A DNA stretch of 48,627 bases. Source: Trichococcus alkaliphilus. GTDB lineage: Bacteria > Bacillota > Bacilli > Lactobacillales > Aerococcaceae. Position 1 is the stretch's first letter; each line of letters opens with the position of its first letter. The stretch spans positions 1-48,627 of the forward strand of contig NZ_PXZT01000019.1 in assembly GCF_003008695.1 (NCBI RefSeq), in the 5' to 3' direction. The position numbers were made by a program, and so were the translations under genes. Under the pieces are notes generated by a model. That model had not been told where the DNA came from. It saw only the letters and a program-made list of their open reading frames with translations, and searched no databases. This document shows, piece after piece, positions 1-9,185 of the stretch.

Positions 1-11
1 CCAAAATACAA

Positions 12-39
12 AAAAAGCCAGATTTTTATCTGACTTTTT
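12..39. terminator. Small hairpin terminator at left edge
   Basis: An A-rich arm (12-23) and a complementary T-rich arm (28-39) form a 12-bp stem with one mismatch and a TTTT loop. It probably ends a gene lying left of the window. Confidence 0.55.
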
Positions 40-77
40 CAGCAGCCTCAAGCCACTTTGGCGGGGAATTACACCGC

Positions 78-131
78 TAAACTGCAAACAAGGGCTACCC
101 CATTTTTCGGGGCAGCCCTTGTTTGCGGTTA
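78..131 (-). terminator. Intrinsic terminator of the glycogen operon
   Basis: A long inverted repeat has GCAAACAAGGGCT at 84-96 and its complement at 114-126. CCCC/GGGG pairs inside, and further pairing outside reaches 78 and 131. It lies directly after the glgP stop on the minus strand. Confidence 0.8.
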
Positions 132-139
132 ATGTTCGG

Positions 140-2539
140 TTATGCCTGTGGTTTGATCTTCCAGATTTCATCCGCGTAACGCAGAATCGTGTAATCCGAT
201 GAAAACGGGCCTGAGCTTGCGATATTCATCAGTGCCATGCGGTTCCATCTGTCTCTGTCAGAAAAGGCCACATCCGCCTCATATTGCGCTTGCAGGTATC
301 CGTCAAAGTCCTTCAGCAGGAAATACTCATCGTTGTACATGACCAACGAATCGAAGATATCCCGGCCTTCCGTCTCGACACCTGGAATCGTGCCATCAAT
401 TAGCAGATTCAGGATACGTTTCAAACGCGGATTCTTGTCGTAGATATCTCTTGAATTGTAAACACCATTGCGATAGTACTCTTGCACTTCATCACTCTTC
501 AGGCCAAAGATGAAGATATTGTCTTCACCGACATTATCCCTGATTTCAACATTGGCACCGTCCAACGTGGCCATCGTGATGGCACCATTCGACATCAGCT
601 TCATGTTGCTGGTACCGGAAGCTTCCTTGCCGGCAAGGGAGATCTGTTCGCTGATATCGGCTGCCGGGATGATCAACTCTGCCAACGAGACACCATAGTT
701 CTCAACGAAAACAATCTTGATTTTATCATTGATGGAAGGGTCATTGTTGATCAGATAAGCAACCGAATTGATCAATTTGATGATTTGTTTTGCGTAATAA
801 TAGCTGGGCGCAGCCTTCGCGCCGAAAATGAAGACGCGCTTCTGAAGGTTAACCTTGGGATTATCCTTCAGTTGCAGATATCTGTCCAAGATGTGCAGAA
901 TGTTCAACAATTGGCGTTTATAAGCATGCAATCGTTTGATCTGCACGTCGAACAATGCAGTCGGATCGATTTCAATGCCCATCTCTTGCTGGGCATATGC
1001 CGCAAAACGTTTTTTGTTTGACAGCTTGACTTGTTCCAGCTTATCCAGGACATTTTTATTGTCGCGGTGCGCCTTCAGGATTTTTATTTCTTCCGGATTG
1101 CTTTTCCACTCCGTACCGATAGTTTCATCAAGCATCGCGGTCAGATTTTCATTTGCGATCTGGACCCAACGTCGTTGCGTGATCCCGTTCGTTTTGTTGT
1201 TGAATTTTTGCGGATACATCACGTAGAAGTCATTCAGCGTATCAGCCATCAGGATATCTGTATGCAATCTAGCGACGCCATTGACGCTATGGCTGCCGAT
1301 GATGGCAAGGTTGGCCATCTTGATCTGGCCATTGGCAATGATGGCAGTGCGCTGGGATAATTCTTCCCCATATAAAGGCGTTTTTTTGTCGATATGACGG
1401 CGGTTGATTTCCTGAATGATTTGGTAGATACGCGGCAACAGATCCGAAATCATCGTTTCTGGCCAACGCTCCATCGCTTCCTGGAGAATTGTGTGGTTGG
1501 TATAGCTGACTGTTTTCTTCGTGATTTCCCACGCTTGGTCCCAAGTCAACCCTTCCTCATCCATCAGGATCCGCATCAATTCAGGGATTGCCAAAGTTGG
1601 GTGCGTATCGTTGATGTGGATCGCGATTTTATCAGGGAAAAGGCTCCACTCAAGTTTCAGTCGTTTGAAATAGCGGACGATGCTTTGGATGCCGGCAGAG
1701 GAGAAAAAGTATTCCTGCTGGACTCGCAAGAGACGTCCTTCGTAATTGGAATCATCCGGATACAATACTTCGGTGATGCGTTTGACTTCTTCGCGTTGTT
1801 CTTCTGTCGAAAATCGCGCCTCATCCCCGTAAGGAATTTCCGCAGACCAAAGCCGCAGATTATTGACGACGCCGTTATGGTAGCCGACTTGGGCCGTATC
1901 GTAAGGAACCGCAAGGATATCACGGGTATTTTCGTGACGCACACGCAATCTGCCGTCCCCATCCTCCTGCGTAAAGCTGACATCCCCGCCGAAGCGGACG
2001 ATGACGGCTTTGTTCTCTTTCCTGACTTCCCATACGTTCCGGTTGCGGAGCCAATTCTCGGGCAATTCAATCTGATAGCCGTTGATGAATTTTTGTTTGA
2101 AAAGACCATAACGGTAGCGGATGCCGTTGCCGTTGCCGGCAAGACCGGTCGAGGCGATCGAATCCATGAAACAGGAAGCCAGTCTGCCGAGTCCACCGTT
2201 CCCTAAGGCCGGATCGACTTCGGCACGCGCTACTTCATCCAAGTCCAGTCCGAGCTCATCCATGCCTTGTTTGACGCAGTCCAGTATTCCCATATTCAGG
2301 AGATTGCTTTTCAGCATCCTTCCGGGCAGGAACTCCATCGAAAAGTAATAGACTTGCTTTTCCTTTTTCTTGTTGTACTCCATGATTGTTTGAATCCAAT
2401 CTTCGGAGTAGAGTCCGCGGACCAAGTCCCCTAAAGCAATGTACTGTTCCGTTTTCGAACCAGCCTCATAACCGTAAGCGAACAATTCCTCGAATTTCTT
2501 TTGGTATTCTTTTTTGAACTCTTGAACGTCAAATGCCAT
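140..2539 (-). CDS. glgP: Glycogen phosphorylase
   Basis: PLP-dependent GT35 phosphorylase that removes glucose-1-phosphate from the non-reducing ends of cytoplasmic glycogen. About 799 residues, the normal bacterial length. The N-terminal part shows PALGNGGLGRLASCFMDS. The C-terminal part carries the PLP-lysine region EASGTSNMKLMSNGA and the following TLDGANVEI. The frame extends upstream to a TTG at 2551, but that codon touches the AAGGAG ribosome site; the ATG at 2539 is 12 nt from it and is preferred. Last gene of glgB-C-D-A-P, 18 nt after glgA, so the degrading enzyme is co-transcribed with the synthetic enzymes, as in Bacillus. Nothing odd in the sequence. Confidence 0.96.
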   Translation of the reverse strand: MAFDVQEFKKEYQKKFEELFAYGYEAGSKTEQYIALGDLVRGLYSEDWIQTIMEYNKKKEKQVYYFSMEFLPGRMLKSNLLNMGILDCVKQGMDELGLDLDEVARAEVDPALGNGGLGRLASCFMDSIASTGLAGNGNGIRYRYGLFKQKFINGYQIELPENWLRNRNVWEVRKENKAVIVRFGGDVSFTQEDGDGRLRVRHENTRDILAVPYDTAQVGYHNGVVNNLRLWSAEIPYGDEARFSTEEQREEVKRITEVLYPDDSNYEGRLLRVQQEYFFSSAGIQSIVRYFKRLKLEWSLFPDKIAIHINDTHPTLAIPELMRILMDEEGLTWDQAWEITKKTVSYTNHTILQEAMERWPETMISDLLPRIYQIIQEINRRHIDKKTPLYGEELSQRTAIIANGQIKMANLAIIGSHSVNGVARLHTDILMADTLNDFYVMYPQKFNNKTNGITQRRWVQIANENLTAMLDETIGTEWKSNPEEIKILKAHRDNKNVLDKLEQVKLSNKKRFAAYAQQEMGIEIDPTALFDVQIKRLHAYKRQLLNILHILDRYLQLKDNPKVNLQKRVFIFGAKAAPSYYYAKQIIKLINSVAYLINNDPSINDKIKIVFVENYGVSLAELIIPAADISEQISLAGKEASGTSNMKLMSNGAITMATLDGANVEIRDNVGEDNIFIFGLKSDEVQEYYRNGVYNSRDIYDKNPRLKRILNLLIDGTIPGVETEGRDIFDSLVMYNDEYFLLKDFDGYLQAQYEADVAFSDRDRWNRMALMNIASSGPFSSDYTILRYADEIWKIKPQA

Positions 2540-2557
2540 ATACGCTTTCAACTCCTT

Positions 2558-3997
2558 TTATTCGTTGACTAATGACTGATAGACGTCCAGATAATCCTTG
2601 GCCGGTTCTTTCCAGCTGAAATCGCTGCTCATCGCTTCGCGCACCATCTCTGCCCAGGCTTTCGGTTGGTTTTCATATACATCAAGTGCACGATAGATGG
2701 TTCCGAGCAGTGCATATCCACTGAAATCAATGAATGTGAACCCGGTGCCTTCACCCGTGTAGGAGTTGTAAGGGACTACTGTATCTTTCAAGCCGCCCGT
2801 TTCATGCACAATCGGCAAAGTGCCGTAGCGCAAGGAAATCATTTGCGACAAGCCACATGGTTCGAATGCGGAAGGCATCAGGAACATATCCGCGCCTGCG
2901 TACATCTGCTGTGCCAAGGTGATGTCAAAATCGATGACCGCCGCAAAGCGATCAGGGTATTTTGCGGCAAAGTAACGGAATGAGTTCTCGTATTCCGCTT
3001 CGCCCGTACCGAGGATTGCAATCTGTACATCACGGGCATTCAATAATTCCTCGGTTTTTTCCTGCACAAGTTGGTAGCCTTTCTGATCAGTCAAGCGTCC
3101 AACGCTTGTGATCAAGGGGATGTCAGGATTCACTTCCAATCCCAACCGCTCCTGAAGGGCCGCTTTATTTGCCGCTTTACCGGTCAAATCGTCGGCAGAG
3201 AAATGGAATTCCAGTTTCGGATCGGTTTCAGGATCATTGACATCGTAATCGATTCCGTTGATGATGCCTCTGATTTTCCAGCTGTTGTATCCCAACGTTC
3301 CTTCCAAGCCTTCACCGAATTCTTGTGTTTGGATTTCATTCGCATAGGATGGACTGACCGTCGTGACGACATCAGAGAAATTGATGCCGCCTTTCATGAA
3401 ATTGACGTTATCATAATACTTAACGCCAGCTTCATGATAGATGTTCATGCCTGTCCCGAAGATACTGGTCAGAATGGAAGGATCATAGACGCCTTGGAAA
3501 CGGATGTTGTGGATTGTGATGACTTTGCGGATGCCTTGATACGCTTCGACCCAATGGTATTTATCCACAAGCAGGACCGGAACCATAGCCGTATGCCAAT
3601 CGTTCACATGGACGACATCCGGAATGAAATCAATTTTTTCCATCATTTCGCAGATCGCCAAAGAGAAGAAACCGAATCTTTCGGCATCATCCATTTGACC
3701 GTACAGGGAGGGACGATTGAAATAGGCTTGATTATCGATGAAATAATAAGTCACGCCTTCCAATTCCAATGTTTTCACACCGCAGTACATGCTTTTCCAA
3801 CCGACTTGTACGCGGAAATGCAACAATTCTTTGATGTCTTCTTTGTATTTTGCAGGCATGGTTGAATAATAAGGAAGGACAACCCTGATATCCACGCCTT
3901 GTTTTACTAACTCCTTCGGCAATGCGTACGCGACATCACCGAGGCCACCTGTTTTAAAGAAGGGAGCAGCCTCACTTGCGGCAAATAAAATTTTCAT
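2558..3997 (-). CDS. glgA: Glycogen synthase (ADP-glucose type)
   Basis: GT5 glycosyltransferase that adds glucose from ADP-glucose to alpha-1,4-glucan in the cytoplasm. About 479 residues, typical. Visible motifs are the N-terminal KTGGLGDVAYALP loop (KxGGL, nucleotide-sugar binding), HNIRFQG, and C-terminal PSAFEPCGLSQM with the catalytic/donor-binding Glu, followed by GTLPIVHETGGLKDTV. An earlier ATG exists at 4006, but it abuts the GAAGG ribosome site. The ATG at 3997 has 9-nt spacing and gives MKILFAASEAAPF, the usual N-terminus. It sits 17 nt downstream of glgD in the same operon. Confidence 0.96.
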   Translation of the reverse strand: MKILFAASEAAPFFKTGGLGDVAYALPKELVKQGVDIRVVLPYYSTMPAKYKEDIKELLHFRVQVGWKSMYCGVKTLELEGVTYYFIDNQAYFNRPSLYGQMDDAERFGFFSLAICEMMEKIDFIPDVVHVNDWHTAMVPVLLVDKYHWVEAYQGIRKVITIHNIRFQGVYDPSILTSIFGTGMNIYHEAGVKYYDNVNFMKGGINFSDVVTTVSPSYANEIQTQEFGEGLEGTLGYNSWKIRGIINGIDYDVNDPETDPKLEFHFSADDLTGKAANKAALQERLGLEVNPDIPLITSVGRLTDQKGYQLVQEKTEELLNARDVQIAILGTGEAEYENSFRYFAAKYPDRFAAVIDFDITLAQQMYAGADMFLMPSAFEPCGLSQMISLRYGTLPIVHETGGLKDTVVPYNSYTGEGTGFTFIDFSGYALLGTIYRALDVYENQPKAWAEMVREAMSSDFSWKEPAKDYLDVYQSLVNE

Positions 3998-4014
3998 CGT
4001 GCGCATCCTTCTCT

Positions 4015-5160
4015 CTAAACAGTAATTGTTTTATTTTTTTCGATAACCACAAGATTATCTTTGGTGCCTTTCAAAGTCACGCCGGGTCCGATAGTCACAT
4101 TCTTGTCCAGGATGCAATACTCAATGACTGCACCTTCGCCGATCTTCGACCCTTGCATAACCATACTATTGCGTACTTCGGCATCTTTACCGATGGACAC
4201 TTTCCGGAAGACCAACGAATCTTGCACTGTACCTTCAATGACGCAACCCGTAGCGAATTGGGCATTTTTTACATGTGCCTCTTTCGAGTAATAGGTCGGT
4301 GCCCCGTTCTTCACCTTCGTGATGACGCTTTGGCTGCCGTGGAACAAGGCTGAGAACTTATTCTTTTCCAACATTTCCATATTTGCGTTGAAGTAGGCTG
4401 GGATAGAATCGATATTGGCCATATAGCCTGTGTATTCATAGGTATTGACTTGGTATTCCGGCAAGTAGTGTTCGATCAACTTGTCCGAATCGAGTTGGAC
4501 GCCTTCCATTTCGGCACGCTGGATCAATTCCAGCATTTTTTCAGCTCTCATGAAATACATGTTCATGCTCATCGCGGTGCGCTCGATATCGGAAGGCGCA
4601 TCCTGGAAGTCGGTCAGATGCAGCAAATATTCATCTCGGTCGATTTTGAGCACTTTTTCATGCTGGCGATTTTCCAGAAAGGATTTAGGCACACTCTTAT
4701 AGACTACAGTGATGTCGCCTTCCTTAGCCAAATGGTGCTGCATAATGGCTTTAATGTCAACATTGGCCAAGATTTTGCTGCCCATGACGATGACATATTC
4801 GCCTTGGGAACGGTTGATGAACTCTTTATGGTTCATGTAAAAGTCCGGAGCATCACCATTTTTCTCTTGGACCGCTTTCAACACCTGTTGCGAGTAGGTG
4901 AAGATTCCACCGGTCAGTCCGGATTCAAGATTCCAAACGGACCCGCTGCGGATATGATCATAGATCGAACGGCCGCTTCCGGCGATGAACATGCCTACTG
5001 ATTTGATTCCGGCATGGCTGATGCTTGAAAGATTGAAGTCAATCAAGCGATAGCGACTTGCAAATGGTAATGAAGCAATCGGGCGGATATGCGTCAAAGG
5101 TTTCAACGCTGTCTCGTCCTCGGTCAAGTTTAAAATGGCACAAATTCTATTCATCTTCAT
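4015..5160 (-). CDS. glgD: Glucose-1-phosphate adenylyltransferase regulatory subunit GlgD
   Basis: Homologue of GlgC that in Firmicutes forms a heteromeric ADP-glucose pyrophosphorylase with it. About 381 residues. The sugar-nucleotide transferase fold is recognisable ([16 protein letters not shown], then left-handed beta-helix hexapeptide repeats near the C-terminus). The N-terminal GGxGTRL phosphate-binding loop of GlgC is replaced by [14 protein letters not shown]. The protein is therefore probably non-catalytic or regulatory. The ATG at 5160 has GGAGG 8 nt upstream. The start overlaps the glgC stop by 14 nt, which suggests translational coupling. Confidence 0.94.
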   Translation of the reverse strand: MKMNRICAILNLTEDETALKPLTHIRPIASLPFASRYRLIDFNLSSISHAGIKSVGMFIAGSGRSIYDHIRSGSVWNLESGLTGGIFTYSQQVLKAVQEKNGDAPDFYMNHKEFINRSQGEYVIVMGSKILANVDIKAIMQHHLAKEGDITVVYKSVPKSFLENRQHEKVLKIDRDEYLLHLTDFQDAPSDIERTAMSMNMYFMRAEKMLELIQRAEMEGVQLDSDKLIEHYLPEYQVNTYEYTGYMANIDSIPAYFNANMEMLEKNKFSALFHGSQSVITKVKNGAPTYYSKEAHVKNAQFATGCVIEGTVQDSLVFRKVSIGKDAEVRNSMVMQGSKIGEGAVIEYCILDKNVTIGPGVTLKGTKDNLVVIEKNKTITV

Positions 5161-6295
5161 CTTTCAGTCCTCCTATAACTTCAGCATATCCGACAACTTC
5201 GATTTCACCGTTCTTACCGATGACATTCGCGTTATCGGCGATTTTTGCATTTTCTCCGATGATGGCATGCTCGATTGTGACATTCTCTCCGATTGTTACA
5301 TTCGCCATGATCAAGCTATCGCGTACGACTGAACCATTGCCGACCCGAACGTTCTGGGAAAGGATCGAATGGGTAATTTCACCAGCCACATAGCAACCGT
5401 CAACAATCATGGAATCCGTCACATCGGATGTCTCTGTCAAGAATTGCGGAGGGGATACCGGATTTTTGGAATAAATACGCCATTCTTCATCCCTGATGTT
5501 CAGGACATGATTGGGATCAAGGAATTCCATGTTTGCTTCCCAAAGGCTTTCGATGGTACCGACATCTTTCCAATACCCATCAAACGCATAAGCAAAGCAG
5601 TTTTCGCCGTTTTCCAGATAGGTCGGGATGACGTTTTTACCGAAATCTTCCATTTCGCGTTGCTTCGCTTGATCCTCAACCAAATATTTACGCAGTACTT
5701 GCCAATTGAAGATGTAAATCCCCATGGATGCCAGATTGCTTTTCGGTTCTTTAGGTTTTTCATCGAATTCGATGATGCGGTTGGTCTGATCCGTATTCAT
5801 GATCCCGAAGCGCGGTGCTTCTTCCATCGGAACAGGGATAACACCGACTGTCAAACTGGCATTGTGCGCAATATGGAATTCCAACATGTGGGAGTAGTCC
5901 ATTTTATAAATATGGTCGCCGGACAGTACCAAAACGTATTCCGGATTGTATCTGTCGATATAGGCGATATTTTGATAGATGGCATGTGCGGTACCCTTGA
6001 ACCACTTTTCGCCATCTGCACTTGAATAAGGCTGCAGGATAGTAGCTCCGCCATCTCCTCCGTTCAGTCCCCAGGGTTCACCGTTTCCGATGTGTTCATT
6101 CAATTCCAAAGGTTGGTATTGTGTCACAACCCCGACTTTATTGATGCCTGAATTAGCGCAGTTGCTTAAAGCAAAGTCGATAATTCGATATTTCCCGCCG
6201 AACGGAACTGCCGGTTTGGCTGTTTCGCGTGTTAATTTCCCTAGCCGTGTGCCTTGCCCTCCGGCTAATATCATTGCTACCATTTGATTTTTCAT
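5147..6295 (-). CDS. glgC: Glucose-1-phosphate adenylyltransferase catalytic subunit
   Basis: Makes ADP-glucose from glucose-1-phosphate and ATP, the committed step of glycogen synthesis. It contains [15 protein letters not shown] (nucleotide loop), [27 protein letters not shown] and C-terminal hexapeptide repeats. The frame is open upstream to 6370, which would overlap glgB, but homologues begin MK(N/K)Q-VAM, matching the ATG at 6295 (382 residues). That start has no well-spaced ribosome site: AAGGAGG lies about 27 nt upstream and a weaker GGAAGAGG about 15 nt upstream. The exact start is therefore uncertain. Second gene of the operon, 58 nt after glgB. Confidence 0.94.
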   Translation of the reverse strand: MKNQMVAMILAGGQGTRLGKLTRETAKPAVPFGGKYRIIDFALSNCANSGINKVGVVTQYQPLELNEHIGNGEPWGLNGGDGGATILQPYSSADGEKWFKGTAHAIYQNIAYIDRYNPEYVLVLSGDHIYKMDYSHMLEFHIAHNASLTVGVIPVPMEEAPRFGIMNTDQTNRIIEFDEKPKEPKSNLASMGIYIFNWQVLRKYLVEDQAKQREMEDFGKNVIPTYLENGENCFAYAFDGYWKDVGTIESLWEANMEFLDPNHVLNIRDEEWRIYSKNPVSPPQFLTETSDVTDSMIVDGCYVAGEITHSILSQNVRVGNGSVVRDSLIMANVTIGENVTIEHAIIGENAKIADNANVIGKNGEIEVVGYAEVIGGLKDEDE

Positions 6296-6353
6296 AGTAT
6301 CAGGAAGAATGCCTCTTCCTTTCCCCTCCTTCTCATCATAACTATCTGTAGAT

Positions 6354-8264
6354 CTATTTATTAACACCAAAAACGCGTTTTGGTTTGATGAACAAAACTC
6401 CTAATGCGGGCAACGTAAATTCGATCGAGAAAGGTTGGTTATTCATGCCGTCGAGGCTGGTGACCATTTCAGGCAGATTTTCCGTCCAAGTACCGCCGAA
6501 TTCCTGCATTTCCGTATTCAGCAATACTTCGTAGTGGCCCTCATACGGCACACCCACTCGGAATTTACGACGCTCTACAGGTGTGAAGTTACAAACGACA
6601 ATCAGGAAGTCGCGCGGTTTATCACCTGTTCTTATGAAGGAAAGGACTGACTCCAAGTTATTGTCCGCGTCCAAAAGCTCTAAACCGGTATTTGCATCAT
6701 CGACTTCATGCAAGGCTTTCGTCTCTTTGTATAGATGATTCAATGTTTTGATGTAATGCTGGAACTCCGGATTGAACTCGTTGTTCAAGACACCCCATTC
6801 GATCTGATCGTAGAAGCGCCATTCCAGGAATTGTCCGATTTCATTACCCATGAAATTCAACTTTTTCCCTGGGTGAGCCATCATATAGGCTTGCAGCGTC
6901 CTTAAGCCCGCAAATTGTTTATAGCGGTCACCGGGCATTTTGGCCAAAAGGGACTGTTTCCCGTGGACCACTTCATCATGGGATATCGGCAAAATAAAGT
7001 TCTCATTGAAAGCATACATAAATGAGAAGGTGATCAGGTTGAAATTGTCTTTTCGGAACAACGGATCCATTTCGAAGAAACGCAACGTATCATTCATCCA
7101 GCCCATATTCCATTTATAGTTGAAGCCCAAGCCGCCCATCTCGATAGGTTTCGTGACGTTCGCCCAGGCAGTGCTTTCTTCCGCGATCATGTAAGTATCC
7201 GGTTGGCGCTCGAAGACTTTCGTGTTCATTTTCTTCAGGAATTCGATTCCTTGGCGATTATCATTGCCACCGTCTTCATTCGGTGTCCAAGGGCCTTCAT
7301 CATAATCAAGATAAAGCATATTCGAAACGGCATCGACACGAATTCCGTCAAAATGGAACTCTTGCAGCCAGAAAATGGCGTTCGAAATCAGGAAACTGTG
7401 CACTTGCGCTTTACCCAAGTCAAAATTCAATGTTCCCCAGCGGTTGTTGATGGCGCGATTCGGATCGGCATATTCAAAAGTCGGTGTGCCATCGAAATTG
7501 GCTAACGCATAGTCATTTTTGCAGAAATGTCCGGGAACCCAGTCCATGATGACCCCGACCCCTTCTTTATGCGCTTCTTCCACGAAATCCCGTAATTCGA
7601 GTAAATTGCCGTAACGGGCAGCCACCGCGAAGTATCCGGTGATTTGATAGCCCCAAGAAGCTTCCAGCGGATGTTCCATCAATGGCATGAATTCGATGTG
7701 CGTGTAGCCCATTTCCTTCACATATGGAATCAACGTTTCAGCAAGGTCCTTGAAGGAATACCAGCTGCCATCATCATGTTTTTTCCAGGAACTGAAATGC
7801 ACTTCATAAATGTTAAGCGGTTTTTGATAGATGGACTTTCTTTTTTTGTTTGCGGACCATCTACCGTCTTTCCATTTCTTATCGGGCATATCAAACACGA
7901 CAGAGGCGTCTTTCGGCGGAACTTCATACGCGAAAGAATAAGGATCGATTTTGTATTTCTTTTTGCCGTTTTTGTCCTCGATATAATACTTGTAACAGTC
8001 CCCTTGTGCCGCATCCTCCGTAAAGAGTGACCAGCCACCGGTTTTGCCGATTTTTTGCATTTCTACGGGTTTCCATTCAGTAAAGTCCCCAACCACCGAA
8101 ACGTTTTTTGCATTGGGCGCCCAAACGGTAAAACGCCAGCCTTCAATCCCATTTTCGGTCCGTTGTTTACTTCCTAAAAAGCGATAGCTTTCAAGATGCT
8201 CCCCGATGTTGAACAAATACATCTCTTTTTCCAACTCTTTAAGTATGTTCATTTTTGCACTCAT
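6354..8264 (-). CDS. glgB: 1,4-alpha-glucan branching enzyme
   Basis: GH13 enzyme that introduces alpha-1,6 branches into glycogen. 636 residues, normal length. An N-terminal CBM48-like domain ([17 protein letters not shown]) precedes the barrel. The four GH13 regions are visible: [19 protein letters not shown] (nucleophile Asp), IAEESTAW (acid/base Glu) and [10 protein letters not shown]. The start ATG at 8264 has AAGGGAAG 7 nt upstream. It is the first gene of the operon, so the promoter must lie in the AT-rich region to its right. Confidence 0.96.
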   Translation of the reverse strand: MSAKMNILKELEKEMYLFNIGEHLESYRFLGSKQRTENGIEGWRFTVWAPNAKNVSVVGDFTEWKPVEMQKIGKTGGWSLFTEDAAQGDCYKYYIEDKNGKKKYKIDPYSFAYEVPPKDASVVFDMPDKKWKDGRWSANKKRKSIYQKPLNIYEVHFSSWKKHDDGSWYSFKDLAETLIPYVKEMGYTHIEFMPLMEHPLEASWGYQITGYFAVAARYGNLLELRDFVEEAHKEGVGVIMDWVPGHFCKNDYALANFDGTPTFEYADPNRAINNRWGTLNFDLGKAQVHSFLISNAIFWLQEFHFDGIRVDAVSNMLYLDYDEGPWTPNEDGGNDNRQGIEFLKKMNTKVFERQPDTYMIAEESTAWANVTKPIEMGGLGFNYKWNMGWMNDTLRFFEMDPLFRKDNFNLITFSFMYAFNENFILPISHDEVVHGKQSLLAKMPGDRYKQFAGLRTLQAYMMAHPGKKLNFMGNEIGQFLEWRFYDQIEWGVLNNEFNPEFQHYIKTLNHLYKETKALHEVDDANTGLELLDADNNLESVLSFIRTGDKPRDFLIVVCNFTPVERRKFRVGVPYEGHYEVLLNTEMQEFGGTWTENLPEMVTSLDGMNNQPFSIEFTLPALGVLFIKPKRVFGVNK

Positions 8265-8282
8265 TCAGACACTTCCCTTACA

Positions 8283-8310
8283 ATTATATTGCTGTAACAA
8301 AACGATCCAA
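8283..8310 (-). promoter_or_regulatory. Candidate promoter for the glg operon
   Basis: On the minus strand TTGGAT, 16 nt and a perfect TATAAT stand just upstream of glgB. Transcription would begin about 12 nt before the ATG, leaving only the ribosome site as leader. Other promoters further right are possible, for example an extended -10 near 8590-8600. Confidence 0.4.
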
Positions 8311-8474
8311 TAATGATTTATTTAATCATGCCAGGTCCTTTCATTAATATATATCCATAATACCATTTTAAAGATGATTTTGCCATAATTCATGATAAAT
8401 ATATTGAAACCCTTTTTCCTTCTTAATAGTAATAATGTATCATCATTAATAGTTTTTTTACATAAAAACAACAT

Positions 8475-8488
8475 TGTAAACGCTAATC
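8475..8488 (+). promoter_or_regulatory. Candidate cre (CcpA) site 1
   Basis: TGTAAACGCTAATC matches the 14-nt cre consensus TGWAARCGYTWNCW at 13 positions. It lies in the AT-rich leader upstream of glgB, and carbon catabolite control of glycogen genes is plausible. The region 8265-8780 otherwise holds no gene that I can support. Confidence 0.4.
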
Positions 8489-8689
8489 AAAACTAAACCA
8501 CGAATATCACTATATAGAAACCATCCAAGTCATAAAAATGAATTTATAATTAGAAATCGATGAAAACCGATTCTACCAAGCTTACTGTTATAACATTTTG
8601 TTGGCATTCACTTACAAATATGAACATGGAAATACACAGATAGATTTAGTTAATTATTTCACAATTCGAGCATTCCACCACATCGTAAA

Positions 8690-8703
8690 TGTTGACGCTT
8701 ACA
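8690..8703 (-). promoter_or_regulatory. Candidate cre (CcpA) site 2
   Basis: Read on the minus strand, TGTAAGCGTCAACA matches the cre consensus at 13 of 14 positions. It lies about 200 nt upstream of cre site 1 and just below the 3' end of the Nudix gene. Confidence 0.38.
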
Positions 8704-8718
8704 TTTATATAGTAAGAA

Positions 8719-8765
8719 AATCCTGATTTGCAAAGATTGTGGCATAATTTTTACAATTCAGGATT
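8719..8765 (-). terminator. Candidate terminator after the Nudix gene
   Basis: AATCCTGA (8719-8726) pairs with TCAGGATT (8758-8765), and ATTGT/ACAAT pairs inside. On the minus strand the hairpin is followed by TTTTC, a weak U-tract. Confidence 0.4.
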
Positions 8766-8780
8766 ATTTTTACTTGGTAT

Positions 8781-9164
8781 TTACAATCGTTGTATCAGCA
8801 GCTCCACGGTAGGGATATCTGCCGGCGCCCACTCCAACTCGGGCAATTCTGAAACGTTCACCCAACGCATTTCCGTGTGCTCCGACAATCGCGGTTCACC
8901 CTCGTACAATTCACAGAGAAGCGTCGTCAACTCCACGGTTCCGAAATCATATGGATATTTGATCGTGAGAAGCTTATCTTTGACCAGTATCCGGCAGGAA
9001 AACTCCTCCTCCATCTCACGGACAAGCGCCTCTTCCGCCGTCTCAGCGTCCTCAAGCTTGCCTCCAGGAAATTCCCAGAGGCCGGCTAAAGCCTTACCCG
9101 GACCTCTTTTGGCACAAAAAATGCTGCCCTCTTTTTCTATTACAGCTCCCACTACTTTGATCAT
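8781..9164 (-). CDS. Nudix hydrolase, MutT-like
   Basis: A 127-residue protein that probably hydrolyses (oxidised) nucleoside triphosphates. The Nudix box is easily seen: GG-KLEDA-E, seven residues, then REMEEEF. The usual Gly of the EExGU ending is Ser here (EEFSC), so the box is slightly non-canonical. The start PAGC-like KVVGAVIEKEG and the EFPGGK segment agree with the 8-oxo-dGTPase/CTP pyrophosphohydrolase branch. It follows the phosphodiesterase gene after 21 nt, so the two are probably co-transcribed. GGAGGA lies about 12 nt before the ATG. The substrate cannot be read from sequence. Confidence 0.88.
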   Translation of the reverse strand: MIKVVGAVIEKEGSIFCAKRGPGKALAGLWEFPGGKLEDAETAEEALVREMEEEFSCRILVKDKLLTIKYPYDFGTVELTTLLCELYEGEPRLSEHTEMRWVNVSELPELEWAPADIPTVELLIQRL

Positions 9165-9185
9165 GCGTCGATTAAATCCTCCTGA

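Noticed and set aside
1394-2206. 270-codon plus-strand frame inside glgP
   Set aside because: An antisense shadow of a full-length, well-conserved enzyme, as are the other long opposite frames over aroB, aroC, glgA and the SNF2 gene.
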